Positions 1 through 6,264 of a stretch of DNA of 20,722 nucleotides are shown here, one piece after another. The position numbers and the translations under genes were made by a program. Position 1 is the stretch's first letter; each line of letters begins with the position of its first letter. Source of the DNA: Candidatus Beckwithbacteria bacterium CG23_combo_of_CG06-09_8_20_14_all_47_9 (GTDB taxonomy: Bacteria > Patescibacteriota > Microgenomatia > UBA1400 > CG1-02-47-37); contig PCSQ01000097.1 of the NCBI GenBank assembly GCA_002772455.1, forward strand, positions 1 to 20,722, in the 5' to 3' direction. Below the pieces are notes generated by a model. The model ran no database searches, was not told the origin of the DNA, and saw only the letters and a list, made by a program, of their open reading frames with translations.

Positions 1-4
1 GCCA

Positions 5-29
5 TTTTTCCCGGGGGAAGCAATTTTTT
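5..29. repeat. 25-bp direct repeat, copy 1
   Basis: Begins TTTTTCCCGGGGGAAGCAAT and continues with five more T; it is identical base for base to 1236-1260. It lies about 15 nt past the stop codon of the DUF4143 ATPase gene. It contains a short TTCCC/GGGAA inverted core. The spacing between copies is 1231 bp and encloses exactly one gene. Confidence 0.9.
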
Positions 30-44
30 TTGGAGATGTGGATT

Positions 45-1181
45 TTATTTCAGCAAGTCCTTTAAATTCATCAAGGCTGTTTTTGCCGGAATAATCCGGA
101 TTTTCCCCTCGCTCATTTCTCTTTGTCCTTGATAAACCAGAAATGGTTCCGCCGCAGGATAGTCTTTAGTAAAAATTTTTAAGCCTTTAAACAGTGATGG
201 TTTGACTTTGGCCGTCCGTTTAACTTCAAAGGCTTTTATGCCTCTTTTACCATACAAAACGAAGTCCACTTCGTCTCCGCCGGCGGTCCGGTAATAATAC
301 AGCTTATAACCCAAACCCAGATAGTCATTGATGGCCAAAAGCTCCTGGAAAAATAACGACTCCAAGGCAACGCCGCCGATTTCTTCCGGCAAATCCAGCG
401 GCCCGGCCGGACGCAATGTCCTATAAACGCCGACGTCAAAAAAATAAAATTTAGCGCGGGACACCAATCGCCGCTTGGCCCGCCGGCTAAACACCGGCAG
501 GCGGCAACCGATCAGCAAATCCTCCAAAATTGAAAAATAATTTTCCACCACTTTCCGTTCAATCGCCGCCTCGCGGGCCGCGGCGCTGATATTTAATAAA
601 CCCCCTTGAGAAAAACTGGCAGTTTCCAAAAACCGGGCAAAGGCGCTGATGTTTCGGGTTAGCCCTTCCTGTTCCACCTCTTCCTTAAGGTAAGTTTGCA
701 CGTAGCTTTCCAGGTATTTTTTGGGGCTGGCTTCCTGATAAACCGACGGCAGCTGGCCGAACTCCAGCGATTTTTCCAAATTAAAATCGCGGCCCAGTTC
801 TAAACCAGTCAATGGGTGCATAAAAAAAGTCAACGCCCTCCCGGCCAAAAGGTTGTGACCTTTTTTCCTCAATTTCCTGGCGCTCGAACCGGTCAAGACA
901 AACTTGTGCCCCGGAGCTTCGATCAGCCGGTGGACCTCGTTTAACAACTCCGGCACGCGCTGAATTTCATCAATCACTATCCACGATTTAAAGCCTTTGG
1001 GAATTAAATTTTCCAAGCGGCCGGGGTTGGCCAGTAAATCATTATAAACCTCGGCCTCTAACAAATCGATATAAACGGCGTCGGGAAAAGTTGATTTTAC
1101 CCAAGTGGTTTTACCGGTTCCCCGGGGGCCGAACAGAAAAAAACTTTTACCCTCCGGCGGTTTAAGCAATCTGGAATACAT
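45..1181 (-). CDS. ATP-binding protein, AAA N-domain plus DUF4143 (PD-(D/E)xK-like) C-domain
   Basis: A 378-aa soluble protein. The N-terminal P-loop domain has Walker A GPRGTGKT at residues 18-25, Walker B WIVIDE at 67-72 and the family's TGSSAR motif near 97-102. The C-terminal DUF4143 region carries DEVDF at 303-307 and EVK at 319-321, spaced like the D...ExK core of a restriction-nuclease-like fold. These ATPases are numerous in CPR bacteria, archaea and some anaerobes. Their substrate is unknown, and defence or mobile-element roles are only guesses. The start is fixed by a TTGACA-N16-TAAAAT promoter whose -10 lies 6 nt before the ATG. A GGAG only 2 nt from the ATG is too close for normal use. 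The gene lies downstream of the AbiE pair on the same strand but has its own promoter, and it sits between two exact 25-bp repeats, which suggests a cassette acquired as a unit. Confidence 0.9.
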   Translation of the reverse strand: MYSRLLKPPEGKSFFLFGPRGTGKTTWVKSTFPDAVYIDLLEAEVYNDLLANPGRLENLIPKGFKSWIVIDEIQRVPELLNEVHRLIEAPGHKFVLTGSSARKLRKKGHNLLAGRALTFFMHPLTGLELGRDFNLEKSLEFGQLPSVYQEASPKKYLESYVQTYLKEEVEQEGLTRNISAFARFLETASFSQGGLLNISAAAREAAIERKVVENYFSILEDLLIGCRLPVFSRRAKRRLVSRAKFYFFDVGVYRTLRPAGPLDLPEEIGGVALESLFFQELLAINDYLGLGYKLYYYRTAGGDEVDFVLYGKRGIKAFEVKRTAKVKPSLFKGLKIFTKDYPAAEPFLVYQGQREMSEGKIRIIPAKTALMNLKDLLK

Positions 1182-1187
1182 AACTCC

Positions 1188-1215
1188 ATTTTACATAGTA
1201 ATTTGGATTTGTCAA
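1188..1215 (-). promoter_or_regulatory. Promoter of the DUF4143 ATPase gene
   Basis: On the minus strand the sequence reads TTGACA (1215-1210), a 16-nt spacer, then TAAAAT (1193-1188), with 6 nt left before the ATG at 1181. The -35 is a perfect consensus and the -10 has one mismatch. The predicted start of transcription falls on the ATG, so the mRNA is probably leaderless. Confidence 0.72.
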
Positions 1216-1224
1216 CTCCAAATT
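1200..1224. repeat. 8-bp inverted repeat across the ATPase promoter (possible operator)
   Basis: AATTTGGA (1200-1207) and TCCAAATT (1217-1224) are perfect inverted arms separated by 9 nt. The -35 hexamer (1210-1215) lies inside the spacer. This placement is typical of a repressor operator. No dedicated repressor gene is recognised next to it apart from AbiEi. Confidence 0.5.
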
Positions 1225-1235
1225 CATTCCAGACC

Positions 1236-1260
1236 TTTTTCCCGGGGGAAGCAATTTTTT
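1236..1260. repeat. 25-bp direct repeat, copy 2
   Basis: Identical to 5-29. On the minus strand it begins within the stop codon of the AbiEii gene (TAA at 1261-1259), so both copies sit at the 3' end of a minus-strand gene. It may be a duplicated 3' element or the boundary of an inserted cassette. Confidence 0.9.
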
Positions 1261-2044
1261 AAATTTTCTTCAGCACTTCCCCAAACAAGTCCAGCTTTCT
1301 GACTTCCCCGACGTCAAATAAAAACGGGCTGATTTTATTTATCATGGTCCGGCTGACTCCCTCTTTCTGCAATTTTGCTTGGGCCTTTTTAACCAGATTG
1401 GTAAGTTTGTTTTTAGACAAGAAGCGCCGGTCAATTCTGGCTCCTTGGGAAAATAGCCAGACCACATCGTAAATATCCCACGGCTGGGTTTGTTTTCTTT
1501 GAACATAGGCGGCTAGTTTTTGCACGACAATTTGATTAATCGGCAGGGTGGGCACCAATTCTAAAAAGCCGTAGCGGTTTAACAGCGCCGATTCCGGCTT
1601 CTGCCCGCGCCAAAATCTCGAATAGTCAACCTTAATCATTAATTTCTCTCTCGGATTAGTGGTGATTTTTAAATCATAAAGCAAATCGGGAAAGCTCAGT
1701 TCAAAATAAGTTTTCCCCGGCTTCAGGTTTGACTTAAATTCAAGATTGATATTTTCCAGCCTTATAGCCGCCACGGCCGTTTCAATCAACTCAACCATTT
1801 GTTTTTCGCTTAATCCCAAATTGTCAAAATCCAGCTCCTCGGAAAAACGATTTAGGTTCCGTAACAACCGCAGACTAGTCCCGCCGATAAAAACCAGTTT
1901 TTTAGCCGCCGGCTGACGATAAAGCTTAGCTAAAAACATTGACTGCAAATATTCCCGGATAATCCCCCGCTTTTTCTCTTCCGGCAAACCGTATTCCCGG
2001 GCAAATTCTAGAATTTGATTAAAGTTAGCGATTAAATTGTTCAT
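1259..2044 (-). CDS. AbiEii/AbiGii-family nucleotidyltransferase toxin
   Basis: A 261-aa protein of the AbiEii (MNT-fold) toxin family, the toxin of type IV-class abortive-infection systems. The nucleotidyltransferase signature is seen as GGTSLR at residues 54-59 followed by RFSEELDFD at 66-74. Later motifs include K176 in the segment QKLAAYVQR and the WDIYDVVWL block at 189-197. Family members transfer nucleotides to RNA acceptors such as tRNA when unrestrained. The substrate of this one is not known. The start overlaps the end of the AbiEi gene by 20 nt, so the pair is co-transcribed and probably translationally coupled. The adjacent upstream antitoxin is the strongest support for this function. 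Confidence 0.9.
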   Translation of the reverse strand: MNNLIANFNQILEFAREYGLPEEKKRGIIREYLQSMFLAKLYRQPAAKKLVFIGGTSLRLLRNLNRFSEELDFDNLGLSEKQMVELIETAVAAIRLENINLEFKSNLKPGKTYFELSFPDLLYDLKITTNPREKLMIKVDYSRFWRGQKPESALLNRYGFLELVPTLPINQIVVQKLAAYVQRKQTQPWDIYDVVWLFSQGARIDRRFLSKNKLTNLVKKAQAKLQKEGVSRTMINKISPFLFDVGEVRKLDLFGEVLKKI

Positions 2045-2579
2045 TAATTACCCCTTTCACCCACCCCGGGAAAAACCGGGAAAATTGCTTCAGTCTGGTC
2101 CGGTTTAAACCGGACAGATCAACCCGTTGTTCCTTTAAATTGCTGATTTTTCTTAAATAAATCCAGTCCAGCAGCGCCTTTTCCGGCAGGGCGATTTGGT
2201 AATAAATTCCCGACCCGTCTTTAATTTTTTGCCAGCCAAAATACAGTGCTTGGTCAATTTTACTGTAAAGAAAGATGCCCTTAACTGTTTTGATAATTTT
2301 AGTGGTCACCGGAGAAATACTGATAACGTTGGCACTCACATCCGGAATAGTCCCAAAATTATTAAGGGCCGTTTCCAAACTGATATATGACGGAGAATAC
2401 AAAAAATTGGCCATAGAAAATTCCTCTACTTGCCTGTCCGCAAACTGATAAACTCCCCTTTTTAACCGAATCAGCTTGCCGGCCTTATGCCAGCGGGCCA
2501 ATTGAACATTGGTTTGGGCCGCCTGGACGACGGTAAACACCGATAGTGACAAAGAGTTTTTAAATTTCTCGAACCTCAT
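2025..2579 (-). CDS. AbiEi-family antitoxin / winged-helix autorepressor
   Basis: A 184-aa protein matching the AbiEi antitoxin layout. An N-terminal winged helix-turn-helix occupies about residues 8-46 (core TVVQAAQTNVQLARWHKAGK, then LKRGVYQF). An AbiEi C-terminal domain follows, beginning YISLETALNNFG. In this family the N-domain binds promoter DNA and the C-domain is needed to counter the toxin without stable protein contact. It is the first gene of the AbiE operon and overlaps the toxin gene by 20 nt. Its promoter overlaps a 24-bp perfect palindrome, the expected operator for negative autoregulation. There is no Shine-Dalgarno, and the -10 is 8 nt before the ATG. Confidence 0.88.
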   Translation of the reverse strand: MRFEKFKNSLSLSVFTVVQAAQTNVQLARWHKAGKLIRLKRGVYQFADRQVEEFSMANFLYSPSYISLETALNNFGTIPDVSANVISISPVTTKIIKTVKGIFLYSKIDQALYFGWQKIKDGSGIYYQIALPEKALLDWIYLRKISNLKEQRVDLSGLNRTRLKQFSRFFPGWVKGVINEQFNR

Positions 2580-2585
2580 TAATGC

Positions 2586-2609
2586 TAAATATACATATAT
2601 GTATATTTA
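2586..2609. promoter_or_regulatory. 24-bp perfect palindrome, likely AbiEi operator
   Basis: The left half is TAAATATACATA and the right half is its exact reverse complement, with no central spacer. It covers the -10 hexamer and nearly the whole spacer of the AbiE promoter, so a bound protein would block RNA polymerase. AbiEi proteins are known to bind inverted repeats in their own promoters. Confidence 0.75.
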
Positions 2610-2616
2610 TTGTCAA
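2588..2616 (-). promoter_or_regulatory. Promoter of the AbiEi-AbiEii operon
   Basis: The minus strand shows TTGACA (2616-2611), a 17-nt spacer and TATATT (2593-2588), with 8 nt to the ATG at 2579. The -35 is perfect and the -10 has one mismatch. The transcript would have almost no 5' leader. Confidence 0.78.
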
Positions 2617-2643
2617 TGGGTAATTTATCTCATTTTATTTTCC

Positions 2644-2672
2644 TTGTCTTATTATTTTTCACGGGATAAACT
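2644..2672 (+). promoter_or_regulatory. Putative promoter of the PrgI/VirB4-like operon
   Basis: TTGTCT (2644-2649), a 17-nt spacer and TAAACT (2667-2672), with 6 nt before the ATG at 2679. Each hexamer departs from consensus at two positions. It is divergent from the AbiE promoter, with 27 bp between the two -35 boxes. Confidence 0.5.
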
Positions 2673-2678
2673 TAATTT

Positions 2679-3758
2679 ATGGAACAACACCCGATTCCGC
2701 AGGCAATTACTACTTACAAGTTTAAGCTGGTCGGCGACATGACTTTAAAGCAGTTCCTGGAACTGGCCGCGGGCGTGGTTTCAGCCTGGGTGCTGTTCAA
2801 CTCCCCGGCCAATTTTCTGCTCAAGTGGACTCTGGGCCCCTTCTTGGCTTTTTTTGGTTTTTCCCTGGCATTTTTGCCGATCGAGGACCGGCCGCTGGAC
2901 CAATGGATTATTAACTTCGTCAAGGCTGTTTACAGCCCGACGCAGTTTATTTACCGGCCGGAGGTAAAAAAACTGGATATTTTTGAAACCATTAAAAAAC
3001 CGCTGGCCGCCGGACCGATTTTAATTAAACAAAATCAAGGCCGGCTGCGCGACTATCTAGAGTCCCTGCCGGCAACGTCAACTTCTGTTTTTGACCAGGC
3101 CGAAGCCAAATACCTGGAACATATTAGTAACCTGTTTAGCGCCCTGGGTAATAAAATCCGGCCGCAAACCACAACCCCATCTCCGACGCGGCCGCTAAAA
3201 ACCAGCCTTAAGGGCGTTCGGGTCCGGACGCTTTCCCACCCGCAAATGTGCCTACTGCCAAGAGCCACGGTTTACCAAGCACCAGCCGAGGCCAAAGTGG
3301 CCGCCATGCCAGTAATCCAAAAACCCATTACTAAACCCTTGACGGCGAATGCCGTCAAAACCACTAAACCAATTGACAAAATTCAGACCGCGAATGCGGT
3401 CAAACCGCAACCAATTACGCCGCCGCCGCTCAAACCCAAAACCCAAACCACTAATCCGATTTTTGCTACCGGCGTCATCCTCCCCCAGCGGCCGGAGCGC
3501 CCCAATCTGATCGCCGGCATTACCCTGGATCAGGCCGGGAAAATCGTTACCGGGGTGATTTTAGAAATCCGGGACAATCAGGGCTTCCCGGTCCGGGCCT
3601 TAAAATCCAACAAATTGGGACAATTTTTTATTGCCACGGCTCTGCCCGACGGCATTTACGAAATCAGCGCCGAACACCAGGATCACAAATTCGCTATAAT
3701 TAGACTCGAGGCCAAAAACGAAATTATTCCGCCTCTAAAAATTCAGGCGGTCGCTTAA
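2679..3758 (+). CDS. PrgI-family membrane protein with C-terminal carboxypeptidase-regulatory-like domain
   Basis: A 359-aa protein, probably the inner-membrane PrgI/VirB3-like component of a type IV secretion-like machine. Residues 1-25 are a short cytoplasmic start, and two membrane segments lie at about 26-42 and 47-66. The motif PIEDRPLDQWIINFVKAVYSPTQFIYR then follows in shortened, typical PrgI form. Residues about 105-265 are a proline-, lysine- and threonine-rich linker with two TANAVK repeats. The last 85 residues (INLIAG-type start, LDGIYEIS-like strand pattern, here LPDGIYEISAEH) resemble a beta-sandwich carboxypeptidase-regulatory domain. It heads an operon: the next gene starts 3 nt after its stop. 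The domain calls rest on motif resemblance, and the C-terminal one is less certain. Confidence 0.8.
   Translation: MEQHPIPQAITTYKFKLVGDMTLKQFLELAAGVVSAWVLFNSPANFLLKWTLGPFLAFFGFSLAFLPIEDRPLDQWIINFVKAVYSPTQFIYRPEVKKLDIFETIKKPLAAGPILIKQNQGRLRDYLESLPATSTSVFDQAEAKYLEHISNLFSALGNKIRPQTTTPSPTRPLKTSLKGVRVRTLSHPQMCLLPRATVYQAPAEAKVAAMPVIQKPITKPLTANAVKTTKPIDKIQTANAVKPQPITPPPLKPKTQTTNPIFATGVILPQRPERPNLIAGITLDQAGKIVTGVILEIRDNQGFPVRALKSNKLGQFFIATALPDGIYEISAEHQDHKFAIIRLEAKNEIIPPLKIQAVA
3339..3358. repeat. Hairpin-forming palindrome 1 in the PrgI-like gene
   Basis: TTGACGGCGAATGCCGTCAA forms an 8-bp perfect stem with a GAAT loop. It encodes the first TANAVK repeat of the linker. A partner hairpin with a compensated base-pair change lies 31 nt downstream. 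Confidence 0.8.
3386..3401. repeat. Hairpin-forming palindrome 2 in the PrgI-like gene
   Basis: GACCGCGAATGCGGTC forms a 6-bp perfect stem with the same GAAT loop and encodes the second TANAVK repeat. Compared with copy 1, one G-C pair of the stem has become C-G through two synonymous third-position changes. Confidence 0.8.
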
Positions 3759-3761
3759 CCT

Positions 3762-4457
3762 ATGAACCCTGCCCCAATCATTACCAGCACCCAAAACCAT
3801 CTGGACATCGAGGACATCCGGGACAACCTGGTGTTATTAAAAGACGGCTCGTGCTGTTTGCTGCTGCAAACCACCGCGGTTAATTTTTCCCTGCTGTCCG
3901 AGTCGGAACAGGACGCGATTATTTATGCCTATGCCGGCCTGCTCAACTCCCTGACTTTTCCGATCCAAATCGTGGTCACCTCGCAGAAGAAAAATATTGC
4001 TAACTACCTGGCCCTGCTGGCCGCCCAAAAACAAAAAATCAGCAACCCGCTCTTAAAACAGCAGGTGGAAAAGTATTACCAGTTTGTTAAAAAAACCGTG
4101 GCGGAAAACGAGGTTTTGGATAAAAAGTTTTATCTGGTGATCCCTTTTTCCAGCCTGGAGCTGGGAGTGTCTAACGCCCTTGCCGCCTCAATTAAAAGAA
4201 AGCCCGAACTGCCGTTTGATAAACAGTCAATCTTAACCAAGGCTAAAAACTCGCTGATTCCCAAGCGCGATCACTTATTAAAACAGCTGGTCCGGATCGG
4301 CCTGAAGGCCAAACAGCTGACCACCCCCGAGCTGATTAAATTATTTTATAACTATTACAATCCCGATTCCGGGGCGATTGAGTTTGACGCCGCCGCCGAG
4401 TATGAGGCCCCGATTGTTGAGGCCGCCGTTTCCCAGGAGCAAACCAATGAAGTTTAA
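3762..4457 (+). CDS. VirB4/TraC N-terminal-domain-like protein
   Basis: A 231-aa protein with no membrane segment. The pattern at its start (IEDIRDNLVLLKDGSCCLLLQTTA, given here in part as LVLLKDGSCCLLLQTTAVNF) resembles the N-terminal region of VirB4/TraC ATPases, which normally begins with a short beta-rich domain reporting on cell-envelope partners. The C-terminal half is helical and ends in an acidic tail. It has no Walker motif, and the ATPase half follows as a separate gene overlapping by 11 nt. This suggests VirB4 is split in two here. It starts 3 nt after the PrgI-like gene with no visible Shine-Dalgarno. Assignment depends strongly on context, and the sequence alone would leave it hypothetical. 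Confidence 0.7.
   Translation: MNPAPIITSTQNHLDIEDIRDNLVLLKDGSCCLLLQTTAVNFSLLSESEQDAIIYAYAGLLNSLTFPIQIVVTSQKKNIANYLALLAAQKQKISNPLLKQQVEKYYQFVKKTVAENEVLDKKFYLVIPFSSLELGVSNALAASIKRKPELPFDKQSILTKAKNSLIPKRDHLLKQLVRIGLKAKQLTTPELIKLFYNYYNPDSGAIEFDAAAEYEAPIVEAAVSQEQTNEV
4435..4439 (+). promoter_or_regulatory. Shine-Dalgarno AGGAG deciding the VirB4-like start
   Basis: AGGAG lies 7 nt upstream of the ATG at 4447. It supports that start over an in-frame ATG at 4378, which would add 23 residues of proline- and arginine-rich sequence read through the previous gene. Confidence 0.75.
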
Positions 4458-6264
4458 CTTTAAACCGGCGTCTAAGCCTCAGCCAAAGACTGATCGGCCT
4501 CTGGCCGAAACCCAGTTCGGCCGGGGGATTACCTCGGTCCAGGATATTATTGCCCCCTCGGCCATCGAGGTGGATTTTTCTTTTCAGAAAATCGGCAATT
4601 CCTACTTCCGCACCCTGTTTGTTTCCGGCTACCCCCGCTTTGTTAATGCCAACTGGCTCTCGCCGCTGATTAACTTTGATCACCCGCTAACCACGGCGAT
4701 GTATATTTACCCGGTCGAGGGCAAAGACATTATGGACGATCTCCGGCGCAAGGTGGGCGAAATGGAAGCCGAAATCCAGTCGGACACCGAGCGCGGCCGG
4801 GTTGCCGACCCGTCCACCAAGGTCAAACTCGAAGACGCCAAAAAACTCCAGGAACAATTGGCCAAGGGGGCGGAAAGATTTTTTCAGTTTGGCCTTTATA
4901 TTACCGTCACCGCCAAAACTTTGGAAGAGCTGAATAAAATCACCCAACAAGCGCAGTCAACCCTGGGTTCCCTGCTGATCATTGCCAAAACCGCCGCCCT
5001 GCAAATTGAGCAGGCGTTCAAAACCACCCTGCCGACCGCCCATGATCGGCTGATGATTACCAGGAACATGGACACGACCTCACTCGCTACCACTTTCCCG
5101 TTTACTTCGTCGGAGCTGACCCAAAACCAGGGAGTGCTTTACGGCATTAATGAACATAATGGCTCCCTGATTATTTTGGACCGTTTTTCCCTGGAAAACG
5201 CCAATATGGCGATTTTCGCCAAATCCGGCGCGGGCAAAAGCTACCTGGTTAAACTCGAGGCCCTGCGCTCGCTGATGTTTGACACGGAAATTATTATTGT
5301 CGACCCGGAAAACGAGTATCAGAAACTGTGTGAGGCCGTCGGCGGTCAGTATATTAACTTTTCTTTCTCCGCCAAAGCCAAAATCAATCCGTTTGACCTG
5401 TCCCAGACTTATGAAGAGGGCCAGTCAGAGTTGGGGCAAAAAGTTTTGTCCCTCCACTCGCTCTTCAAAATCATCATGGGCCAAATCTCTCCCCAGGAAG
5501 AGGCCCTGCTCGACCGGGCGATTATCTTAACCTACAAGCAAAAAGGGATTACCCCGGACCCGGGAACGCAAAAAAAAGAGCCGCCCCTTTTGGAAGACCT
5601 GTATAAAGTTTTGGCGGGCATGGAAGAAGCGGCCGCCGAGTCTTTGGCCTCGCGTTTGGAAAAATACGTCAAGGGCTCCAGCCGGGGCGTGTTTGACCAG
5701 CACACCAACATCGACATTACCAATACTTTTACCGTGTTTTCAATTAAAGAACTGGAGGATGCCCTGCGGCCGGTGGCCATGTTTATGATTTTGGATTTTA
5801 TCTGGACGAAGGTTAAACGGGACTTAAAAAAACGCCTGTTGATTATCGACGAGGCCTGGTACCTGATGAAATACCCCGACTCGGCCAGCTTTGTTTACTC
5901 CATGGCTAAGCGCGCCCGGAAATATTATCTTGGCCTGACCACCATTACCCAGGACGTGGAAGATTTCTTGAATTCCGATTACGGCAAAGCGATTGTCACC
6001 AACTCCTCAATCCAAATTTTAATGAAACAGTCAACTGCGGCCATCGACAATTTAGCCAAGGTCTTTTATCTATCCGAGGGGGAAAAACACTTACTGCTGG
6101 CCTCCGGCATCGGCCACGGGATTATTTTTGCCGGCAGTAACCACGTGGCCATCAATGTTGTCGCATCACCCGAAGAGCACTCCCTAATCACCTCTGATCC
6201 TCGCGAACTTTTAAAAGAACAGGCGGCGGCGCCCCTCCCTAACCCTGGACCCGCACCGGCATAA
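4447..6264 (+). CDS. VirB4-like (TraC/DUF87) type IV secretion ATPase
   Basis: A 605-aa ATPase expected to power a type IV secretion, conjugation or DNA-uptake-like machine at the inner membrane. Walker A is AKSGAGKSY at about residues 258-266 and Walker B is LLIIDEAW at 464-471. The VirB4/HerA motif TTITQDVEDF lies at 498-507. An N-terminal part (1-240) with a charged helical stretch near 95-145 precedes the ATPase core. The C-terminus is proline- and alanine-rich. The start at 4447 is preferred because of the AGGAG 7 nt upstream; it overlaps the preceding gene by 11 nt. The 3' end overlaps convergent dnaN by 26 nt. No VirB6, VirB8, VirB10 or VirD4 partner is seen in this window. Confidence 0.88.
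   Translation: MKFNFKPASKPQPKTDRPLAETQFGRGITSVQDIIAPSAIEVDFSFQKIGNSYFRTLFVSGYPRFVNANWLSPLINFDHPLTTAMYIYPVEGKDIMDDLRRKVGEMEAEIQSDTERGRVADPSTKVKLEDAKKLQEQLAKGAERFFQFGLYITVTAKTLEELNKITQQAQSTLGSLLIIAKTAALQIEQAFKTTLPTAHDRLMITRNMDTTSLATTFPFTSSELTQNQGVLYGINEHNGSLIILDRFSLENANMAIFAKSGAGKSYLVKLEALRSLMFDTEIIIVDPENEYQKLCEAVGGQYINFSFSAKAKINPFDLSQTYEEGQSELGQKVLSLHSLFKIIMGQISPQEEALLDRAIILTYKQKGITPDPGTQKKEPPLLEDLYKVLAGMEEAAAESLASRLEKYVKGSSRGVFDQHTNIDITNTFTVFSIKELEDALRPVAMFMILDFIWTKVKRDLKKRLLIIDEAWYLMKYPDSASFVYSMAKRARKYYLGLTTITQDVEDFLNSDYGKAIVTNSSIQILMKQSTAAIDNLAKVFYLSEGEKHLLLASGIGHGIIFAGSNHVAINVVASPEEHSLITSDPRELLKEQAAAPLPNPGPAPA

Noticed and set aside
5..31. Rho-independent terminator at the 25-bp repeat
   Set aside because: The TTCCC/GGGAA stem has only a two-base loop, and the following T-run is on the plus strand, opposite to the genes that end there; the stem is too weak to call.
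3339..3401. CRISPR-like or tandem repeat array
   Set aside because: Only two short palindromic units occur, in frame within a coding linker, with no regular spacers or cas genes.
4378..4446. Earlier in-frame start for the VirB4-like ATPase
   Set aside because: It would add a Pro/Arg-rich 23-residue stretch read from the preceding gene, while AGGAG sits correctly before 4447.
4336..4683. 115-codon open frame on the minus strand inside the VirB4-like gene
   Set aside because: It lies fully antisense to convincing ATPase-operon coding sequence and its translation is a low-order mixture of Arg, Gly and Gln with no motif.
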